Shown here piece after piece: positions 13,379 to 18,621 of a stretch of 18,621 bases of DNA. Each line of letters begins with the position of its first letter. Position 1 is the first letter of the stretch. Source of the stretch: Lentisphaerota bacterium (GTDB lineage Bacteria > Verrucomicrobiota > Kiritimatiellia > RFP12 > UBA3636); the NCBI GenBank assembly GCA_022837245.1, contig JALHHX010000048.1, positions 1 through 18,621 on the forward strand. Direction: 5' to 3'. Under the pieces are notes generated by a model that saw only the letters and a list, made by a program, of their open reading frames with translations, was not told where the DNA came from and did no database searches. A program made the translations under genes and the position numbers.

Positions 13379-14641
13379 TCATCGGTAGACCCATATTTCT
13401 ATAAGTTCTTTAATCCCTTTTTCAAAGGACTGAAGACTGTAGTAATCTTCGATGAACGACATGGCTTTTGAAGCTTTAATTTCTGCTTGTTCAGGATTGT
13501 CGCGGATAACACGTAGTAATTGTGCCGCCACGTTCATATCGGGTTCTGCCCATTCTTTTACTTCCTTGTAAGCGGGATAATCTGTAGATGCGGGCACCAT
13601 AGTAAACGGGACTGGGAAGGCTGTTTCAGCGTTTATAAAATCACAGTTTCCCCCATACTCAGTGGCCACGACAGGAACTTTCATTGAAATTGCCTCAAGC
13701 ATACCCAGACCTAGTCCTTCTCCGCGATGAAGTGATATATATACGTCCATGCTACCAGTCAGGCTTAATACGTCTTCGTGCGACAAGTACAAGTTAATGA
13801 TCATAAAGCGGTTCTGTATACCTAGTTTTTCTGCCAGCCGACTTAAAATGTGTAGATATTCACCCTTTGTTTCAGCGCCCGAGACTTTGAATACCAGGAT
13901 TGCGTTATTTGTGCCGCAAAACGCTTTTGCGAAAGCACGCATTGCCCCTTCTGGATTTTTTCTTTCCACGCATGAGCGTAGATCAAAATTGAAGAAGACC
14001 GCAAAACTTTCGACTGGGATGCCAAAACAACCACGGACAGCCTTCCTATCAACGTTAAGGTGTTTTATTTCGAAAGGATAACGCAAGTTATGAACATTGA
14101 CGCCTTCAGGAGCGATACTTTGGAAGTATTTCGCACAGAATGATGAAAAAGCAAGTATGTTTGAGGTGTTTTTGAAAGTCGAAGGCCGAGCTTCAACCAT
14201 GCCTGACTCAAACTCCCAGAAAATAGAGTTTGCTATTGATATCCGTGGGCTTGGTATTGATTCGGCAGCCATAAAGTTTATGGCTTTTTTTTGCGAAAAC
14301 GGCATGTCGAGAAAGGGCTGAAACTTTGCAATTTCTGAATCAGGAACGCATGCGTGGTTGTTGAATGGCATCTTTGTGTCAAGGAAGCAGAATGGAATGG
14401 AAGTCTTTGTCAGTTTACTGGCAAAGTCGCGTCCAACTTGGGAATGCGATGATATGTATGGCAGGTCGAAAATCAAACCTATTCCGTCTTCTCTCAGGTC
14501 TTCCCCGTTGGGTATTTTTCGTTCTAGCAGTTTCTGAATTCGGTGACGCTTTGCAATAGTAGGGAAGTCCAGCCCGAAGCGTTGACCTAGCGAGGCAGCA
14601 TGTTTGATTGCACTGGCAACAATTTGATTCATGCGTTTCAT
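13379..14641 (-). CDS. Glycosyltransferase family 4
   Basis: A 420-residue GT-B enzyme. The N-terminal domain includes GLIFDLPYISSHSQVGRDFA and ISIANSIFWEFESG. The C-terminal domain includes FAVFFNFDLRSCVERKNPEGAMRAFAKAF, AILVFKVSG, and YISLHRGEGLGLGMLEAISMKVPVVATEYGGNCDF with the E-x7-E donor site. The FNFDxRSxxERKNP style is common in GT4 enzymes that act on O-antigen, capsule and rhamnose-rich glycans; this is a weak functional hint. The first ATG lies 20 nt after the stop of the DUF5672 gene, so they are one operon; MNQIV at 14632 is an alternative start. Coding is distinctly more A/T-rich than the GT genes at 8.5-11.7 kb. Confidence 0.88.
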   Translation of the reverse strand: MKRMNQIVASAIKHAASLGQRFGLDFPTIAKRHRIQKLLERKIPNGEDLREDGIGLIFDLPYISSHSQVGRDFASKLTKTSIPFCFLDTKMPFNNHACVPDSEIAKFQPFLDMPFSQKKAINFMAAESIPSPRISIANSIFWEFESGMVEARPSTFKNTSNILAFSSFCAKYFQSIAPEGVNVHNLRYPFEIKHLNVDRKAVRGCFGIPVESFAVFFNFDLRSCVERKNPEGAMRAFAKAFCGTNNAILVFKVSGAETKGEYLHILSRLAEKLGIQNRFMIINLYLSHEDVLSLTGSMDVYISLHRGEGLGLGMLEAISMKVPVVATEYGGNCDFINAETAFPVPFTMVPASTDYPAYKEVKEWAEPDMNVAAQLLRVIRDNPEQAEIKASKAMSFIEDYYSLQSFEKGIKELIEIWVYR

Positions 14642-14661
14642 CAGAATTTAGCTTGTACAAT

Positions 14662-15489
14662 CTAATCTGGAATGAAGCCTAAATCTCGAAGTTCTCTGAA
14701 TGCCCGCGCTGAATGGAATCCGAAAGGACAAGTTTTAGGTGGGAAAGGAATACAACCATCGTATGCAAACCTGTGGGCAACGCTGACGCTCGGTGTTCGC
14801 ATTTTTAGACGGTATGACAAACTCTTAAGCGGTAGCGTTTGTGTGTAAAACAAATCCTCTGTCATTTCGGTGCGAAAGGGTATATCCTTCCACCGCCTTT
14901 CCCATATTGTTGAAACAAACTGGCAAACTTTCTTTGTTCTAAGAGAAAAACCGCCATTACTAGGCAGGTAGTTAAGCAGGCGGCATCCTATCCTAGCATG
15001 CGGTAGATCGCGGCAAAATGGCGAGCCAAGGAAGTCTCCGGCGCCGATGAAGTCCTCAAGCCCCTGCCGCAGGGGAAAACCATCGTCTTGAATAATAAGA
15101 ACGTAATTTGTTGAGAATCTGGAATGCAGATTTGCTATGCAATCCAAGCTCATGGAGTCCACGCTGCCCACCTCTAGATTTGGTGCGACTTGTAACTTAA
15201 CCCAATCAGGATATTCGTTGAAGAATTTTTCGGCAGGTCCCGACGGCTCGTTCACCACTATGACTGTTTTCATAAAACCACAATGACGCCATGTTTCCTG
15301 AATTGCACAGATTGTAAAGGGGAAAAACTCCTCCACTTGTTCTGGTTTGCGATAAAAATATGTAAGAACCGTAACGTTCGTCGGTCCAATTTTCTTTTGG
15401 TCAACGGGACGCAATCCGATTTGACGGAGCCTATTTCTCTGCCACGAGCGGAGTTCTATTATGTTTTTTTTGTTGTCTACGGTGCTCAT
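14662..15489 (-). CDS. DUF5672-family putative glycosyltransferase
   Basis: The 275 residues match the pattern of DUF5672, a poorly studied family found in glycan loci that resembles GT-A enzymes. VTVLTYFYRKPEQVEEF is the first strand, NYVLIIQDDGFPL (residues 128-140) carries a DD pair in the place of a DxD motif, NGGFSLRTKK is at 178-187, TEDLFYT at 210-216 and CPFGFHSARAF near the end. NGGFSLR and PFGFH are the most characteristic. Sugar specificity is unknown. It is the first gene of the leftward operon with the GT4 gene and is driven by the left half of the divergent promoter. The ATG is only 12 nt from the candidate -10, so the mRNA may be almost leaderless. Confidence 0.7.
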   Translation of the reverse strand: MSTVDNKKNIIELRSWQRNRLRQIGLRPVDQKKIGPTNVTVLTYFYRKPEQVEEFFPFTICAIQETWRHCGFMKTVIVVNEPSGPAEKFFNEYPDWVKLQVAPNLEVGSVDSMSLDCIANLHSRFSTNYVLIIQDDGFPLRQGLEDFIGAGDFLGSPFCRDLPHARIGCRLLNYLPSNGGFSLRTKKVCQFVSTIWERRWKDIPFRTEMTEDLFYTQTLPLKSLSYRLKMRTPSVSVAHRFAYDGCIPFPPKTCPFGFHSARAFRELRDLGFIPD

Positions 15490-15501
15490 GTGTATACTGC
15501 T

Positions 15502-15530
15502 AGTCTAGCGATTTATTTCGCGAAAGTCCA
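15502..15530 (-). promoter_or_regulatory. Leftward half of a divergent promoter pair
   Basis: On the - strand, TGGACT (15525-15530) and TAGACT (15502-15507) are spaced by 17 nt. The -35 lies inside the left arm of the inverted repeat GAAAGTCCAC/GTGGACTTTC. The ATG of the DUF5672 gene follows the -10 after 12 nt. Confidence 0.4.
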
Positions 15531-15577
15531 CCAGTTGGAATAAAACGGTTGGTTTTTGGATAATTCTGTGGACTTTC
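15522..15577. repeat. 10-bp inverted repeat spanning the divergent promoters
   Basis: GAAAGTCCAC (15522-15531) and GTGGACTTTC (15568-15577) are exact reverse complements separated by 36 nt. Each arm contains TGGACT in the outward orientation, at the position of a -35 box for the gene on that side. It may be a shared regulator site. Confidence 0.55.
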
Positions 15578-15597
15578 AAAAGCCCATTGCCTAAAAT
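15569..15597 (+). promoter_or_regulatory. Rightward half of a divergent promoter pair
   Basis: TGGACT (15569-15574, 4/6) and TAAAAT (15592-15597, 5/6) are spaced by 17 nt. The ATG of the DUF616 gene follows the -10 after 11 nt with no Shine-Dalgarno sequence, so the transcript would have a leader of only about 5 nt. Confidence 0.4.
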
Positions 15598-15608
15598 TCC
15601 CAGAACAT

Positions 15609-16370
15609 ATGAGTCATTCGAACAAGAGCTTGGTCGTATATAATGCACTTACCGACGGATACGACAAACTGGAGGAACCCGAGCATACGCCACCCGGGGT
15701 GGATTTCTTTTGTTTCAGCAATGACGTTGTAGTGCCCAAGGATTCCGCATGGCGCGTGCTGCCCATTCCTCTTGTGACGGACAGCAAGCCACGTTTGATC
15801 CGATACCCAAAGCTCAACCCGCATCTTTTTCTTAAAGACTACGAATCTAGCCTCTGGGTTGATTCGAATATTAGTGTCACAAAAGAATTGATAGATCGAG
15901 CGTTTGGCTTTGTCGAGAGCGGATCAATATGCGCCATGCTTCCACATTCGCTGCGCTCTTGTGTGTACCTTGAAGCACTTGAGGCATTGCGGGGTTGTCG
16001 CGGCGACCCCCTGGAAATCCGCAGGCAGATAAGTTTTTTATTGAAAGAACGATTCCCGGCAAATGCGGGTTTAAAGGAGTGTTGTATCATTTTCCGCCGG
16101 CACAATCACCCCAAGGTGATAGAGTTTTCGGAGATATGGTGGAAGATGCTTGTGGAATTTTCCACACGCGATCAGCTCGGAGTGGGCTATGCGCTGAAAC
16201 GGGCAGGTTTGGTTCCTGAAGATTTCGCTCAGCCGGATATACTGAAGAGAGTTCAGCGCCCGCATCTGCCTGCACGGGTTGTCCAGCCATGCATTCTTAG
16301 GCGCCTACGCAGGTTTGTCAACAGGAACTATGCAATTGCCTATGTGAAATTAAGGAGCCACCCAGAGTGA
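15609..16370 (+). CDS. DUF616 (TOD1/MUCI70-like) glycosyltransferase-domain protein
   Basis: The 253 residues follow the DUF616 pattern, a family with members in bacterial glycan loci and in plants. VVYNALTDGYDKL at the start, GVDFFCFSND, WRVLPIPLV, RLIRYPKLNPHLFLKDYESSLWVDSNISV (the WVDSNI strand resembles a donor-binding D-x-D/N site), MLPHS, and WWKMLVEFSTRDQLGVGYAL. Bacterial members are generally taken to transfer a sugar, but I cannot infer donor or acceptor. It has no Shine-Dalgarno sequence. Its TGA overlaps the GTG start of the next gene, implying coupled translation with the GT4-methyltransferase fusion. Residues after about 205 are family-unlike and basic (LRRLRRFVNRNY). Confidence 0.65.
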   Translation: MSHSNKSLVVYNALTDGYDKLEEPEHTPPGVDFFCFSNDVVVPKDSAWRVLPIPLVTDSKPRLIRYPKLNPHLFLKDYESSLWVDSNISVTKELIDRAFGFVESGSICAMLPHSLRSCVYLEALEALRGCRGDPLEIRRQISFLLKERFPANAGLKECCIIFRRHNHPKVIEFSEIWWKMLVEFSTRDQLGVGYALKRAGLVPEDFAQPDILKRVQRPHLPARVVQPCILRRLRRFVNRNYAIAYVKLRSHPE

Positions 16371-17905
16371 GAATACATTTTGTTGCGCCGACATATGAAA
16401 AGTGGATACTTCACCGTTTGGCGAGATCTTTTCATAAAAACATCCCTGATAGCTCTATTTCGGATCATGCAGATCTAGACGCGGATGTCAATGTCTATTT
16501 CAATTATGCGCTTTTCAATGCCCGGACAAACTGTGATGTTGGTTTTTTCACGCACATGGAACACAATACAGAGAGCGCCAGACGATTTAATGAGGTCGCC
16601 GGAAGTGTGGATTGGTGTATTGCAATGTGCGATAAAACCGCAGCGCTACTGCCGCAGGAGAAAACGTCCGTCATACATGTTGCACCAGATCCGCAGTTTC
16701 ACAAAAAAAAAATAATTCTTGGAGTTGTGGGGCGGGAATATGAAACGGGCCGAAAGCGCACGAATTGGCACGCCGAGCTGGCAAAGATCCCAGACATAAA
16801 AATCCGTTACACTAATGGTAGGGTCCCGTGGCGTCTTATGCCCTGGTTTTATCGCAGTATAGATTATCTGCTAATACTCTCTGATAACGAAGGCGGTCCC
16901 GTCCCGTTGCTTGAGGCTCTTGCAATGGGTGTTCCTGTAATCAGCAGCGATGTTGGTTTCGTCAGTGACTACACGACGATCCGGTTCCACGACCTGGAAG
17001 ACCTCAAGCGCGTTATCCGTGGACTTGTTATCCGCAAAGACGCCTGGTTTGTTGCATCTGCAAAATTGGAAGCAGCTTGCCGGAAGGCTCTGGAATCCAA
17101 GGCGGCATCGCCTAAAAACAATCAGACAGTTGCACCTATTTTGAAAAACCAGAATCCCGACCGACTTCACAACAAGGTTTCCGGGCTGATTCCGGAACGG
17201 ATGAAGTCAGTCCTATATAAATTACTAAAACCCCTGCTTCGGTTAGTCAGACGCCAGCGTGCAACGTCCAAGAAACGCCCTCCTTTTTATTTCAAAAGTC
17301 GCCCTTACAGATATTTTGTGCACAGCTACAATAACACCTGGTTGAATGAACGAACCGTGGAGATCCCAATTTTCCAACACTTAGTGGCTGAATATGCTGG
17401 GAAAGACATTCTAGAAATAGGCAATGTCCTAAAACATTATTCGCCAATTTACCATGATGTTGTCGACAAGTATGAAAAAGGGGTTGATGTTATAAATTGT
17501 GATATTCTTGAGTTTGAGTCTCCGAACGACAAGAAATACGATCTTATAGTCAGCATATCTAATTTCGAACATATAGGCTTTGATGAGCAGTTGCGCTGCA
17601 GCAATGGTGATTCTGAATACAAAAACGATGATGGTCTGATTCGAGCGATAAAAAAGACCAAATCTTTGCTGAAAAGAAACGGCATGTTCGTTCTTTCAAC
17701 CCCGCTGGGAGCAAATGCCAATCTAGATAAGTTGATTGAATCCCAAGCACTTGGTATGGCGGAGACAGTCTTTTTAAAGCGTTGTTCTAATGAGAATGAC
17801 TGGATAGAAGTCGATTATAGTGAGGTTCGTGGGATCCATTATGACAGTCCATTTCCAAACGCAAACGCGGTTATGATCGGATTTTACAGGAATCCGCCGG
17901 CCTAG
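16367..17905 (+). CDS. Bifunctional protein: short GT4 glycosyltransferase fused to a class I SAM methyltransferase domain
   Basis: The 512 residues fall into two parts. Residues 1 to about 250 are a compact GT4: MRIHFVAPTYEKWILHRLA, then DVGFFTHMEHN, and the donor signature LLILSDNEGGPVPLLEALAMGVPVISSDVG with E-x7-E. A basic linker (about 255-315) follows. From about residue 320 there is a methyltransferase-like domain: AGKDILEIGNVLKHYSP (motif I, EIGN), GVDVINCDILEFE, YDLIVSISNFEHIGFDEQ (the S-x-x-EH motif) and LLKRNGMFVLSTPLGAN. The GT part is short for GT4, with a reduced N-terminal domain. It starts with GTG, overlapping the previous stop by 4 nt. Transfer followed by methylation of the same sugar, as in chain-capping enzymes, is an attractive but unproven idea. 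Confidence 0.8.
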   Translation: MRIHFVAPTYEKWILHRLARSFHKNIPDSSISDHADLDADVNVYFNYALFNARTNCDVGFFTHMEHNTESARRFNEVAGSVDWCIAMCDKTAALLPQEKTSVIHVAPDPQFHKKKIILGVVGREYETGRKRTNWHAELAKIPDIKIRYTNGRVPWRLMPWFYRSIDYLLILSDNEGGPVPLLEALAMGVPVISSDVGFVSDYTTIRFHDLEDLKRVIRGLVIRKDAWFVASAKLEAACRKALESKAASPKNNQTVAPILKNQNPDRLHNKVSGLIPERMKSVLYKLLKPLLRLVRRQRATSKKRPPFYFKSRPYRYFVHSYNNTWLNERTVEIPIFQHLVAEYAGKDILEIGNVLKHYSPIYHDVVDKYEKGVDVINCDILEFESPNDKKYDLIVSISNFEHIGFDEQLRCSNGDSEYKNDDGLIRAIKKTKSLLKRNGMFVLSTPLGANANLDKLIESQALGMAETVFLKRCSNENDWIEVDYSEVRGIHYDSPFPNANAVMIGFYRNPPA

Positions 17906-17995
17906 TTCGAGTAGAAGACAATTAAACAAAAGACCTTGAGAAATATACTGTCGGCTTATTATGGCTTTCAACTTACATAGTGAGGCAATGAAAAA

Positions 17996-18601
17996 ATGCG
18001 AGAGGCTCTGACGCGTTTAATACGTGCGGTTTTACCCGCTAAGGCCATAAACAGGATGTACGACCATTGGCTGGATATGAGGTTCTGGATTTTAAAGAGG
18101 CGAATCATCCGGTTTTTGGAATGCGATTCGTCCAAAGTGCCGGCGGAAGACCGCGGGGCAATAATCGACTGGCTTAAAAAACGCAAGCTAACCATGATGC
18201 CGTATGGCTTTGTCCACAAGCATCTACCAGAGCACATTCAAGTATACATCGATGGTGACAATGGAATGAAATATGTGCTCTTCGAAGGGAAACGCCTATA
18301 TTTTAGACGTGGGCAAACAGAAGAGTCCGTGCAACGGGCCTTTGCAACCCTGCTCAATGAGCAGCATGAAGGTTCGCCACATCGATATGTCGATTTGGAG
18401 TGTGATGTGGCTTACGGTGATGTGGTCGTAGATGCCGGCGCCTCTGAGGGGATTTTTGCATTGTCAGTAATAGAACGCGCCTCAAAAATATATCTCGTGG
18501 AATGCAATAAAGATTGGATTGAGGCAGGGATTCCAAATCAATTTTTTCGCGCAGAAATCCCTCTCCTAAACACCGTTGATTCAGTCAATAAGGCTGACTG
18601 A
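17996..18601 (+). CDS. FkbM-family methyltransferase, apparently truncated at the C-terminus
   Basis: The 201 residues begin with a helical N-terminal part (MREALTRLIRAVLPAKAINRMYDHW). A pre-core region has YVLFEGKRLYFRRG and EGSPHRYVDLECDVAYGD. The methyltransferase core then opens with VVVDAGASEGIFALSVIE (motif I) and KIYLVECNKDWIEA (acidic strand). At this point family members continue for another 100 or more residues through the DVEGAE motif. Here the protein runs into about 20 residues unlike the family (GIPNQFF onward) and a stop at 18599-18601. None of the other two frames restores a recognisable continuation before the window ends. Truncation by insertion, recombination or assembly junction is likely, so the enzyme is probably inactive. 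It lies 90 nt after the GT4-methyltransferase fusion on the same strand. Confidence 0.65.
   Translation: MREALTRLIRAVLPAKAINRMYDHWLDMRFWILKRRIIRFLECDSSKVPAEDRGAIIDWLKKRKLTMMPYGFVHKHLPEHIQVYIDGDNGMKYVLFEGKRLYFRRGQTEESVQRAFATLLNEQHEGSPHRYVDLECDVAYGDVVVDAGASEGIFALSVIERASKIYLVECNKDWIEAGIPNQFFRAEIPLLNTVDSVNKAD
18581..18601. repeat. 7-bp hairpin at the truncated gene's end
   Basis: TCAGTCA and TGACTGA flank a 7-nt loop (ATAAGGC), and the stop codon lies in the right arm. The + strand continues with an A-rich, not T-rich, tail, so it is not a normal terminator. It could mark the foreign sequence that cut the FkbM gene. Confidence 0.35.
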
Positions 18602-18621
18602 CGGAATAACAAAACAAAAAA

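Noticed and set aside
1..18621. CRISPR array, rRNA or insertion sequence
   Set aside because: I saw no regularly spaced direct repeats, no rRNA-like sequence and no transposase-like protein in the window.

Overview
The window looks like bacterial chromosome. Its left half holds replication-origin-type housekeeping genes and its right half a cell-surface polysaccharide (glycosyltransferase) locus. Three things suggest the PVC group, perhaps Kiritimatiellota or Verrucomicrobiota: an HU protein fused to zinc ribbons, a decayed secreted protein with DGS/IPV-type strand repeats, and the general protein style. This placement is an inference and only tentative; no rRNA or other phylogenetic marker was searched. 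Shine-Dalgarno signals are weak or absent at many starts.

Left part (1-8.1 kb). A small secreted coiled-coil protein on the + strand converges on an HU-zinc-ribbon gene. On the - strand follow a gene for a membrane-anchored coiled-coil protein, a five-domain ribosomal protein S1 homologue and dnaN. The last three appear to form one operon transcribed dnaN -> S1 -> membrane protein. Upstream of dnaN lies a 677-bp intergenic region with DnaA-box matches (one perfect TTATCCACA), a GC hairpin and a long A/T-rich stretch. It ends at the 3' end of mnmG (gidA), a classical origin neighbour, so I read it as a candidate oriC. mnmG carries an in-frame insert of about 60 codons with a parS-like 16-mer near each end, so the centromere sites of this origin region seem to sit inside a tRNA-modification gene. 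DnaN is about 30-40 residues short because a block of domain III is missing.

Middle (8.1-8.5 kb). This holds a perfect 20-bp palindrome, a possible mini-ORF, and a tRNA-Pro(UGG) gene on the - strand with a good sigma70-type promoter.

Right part (8.5-18.6 kb). The locus contains a GT2, four GT4-type enzymes (one fused to a methyltransferase domain), a DUF5672 protein, a DUF616 protein and two FkbM-type methyltransferases, the last of them apparently truncated. Together they would build and methylate a surface glycan. No polymerase, flippase or sugar-nucleotide genes lie in the window, so the locus probably continues to the right. The GT genes fall in convergent and divergent blocks. The block from about 12.6 kb onward is visibly more A/T-rich than 8.5-11.7 kb, and a broken gene sits at the boundary. 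A divergent promoter region at 15.5-15.6 kb has a 10-bp inverted repeat whose two arms carry the -35 elements of both promoters.
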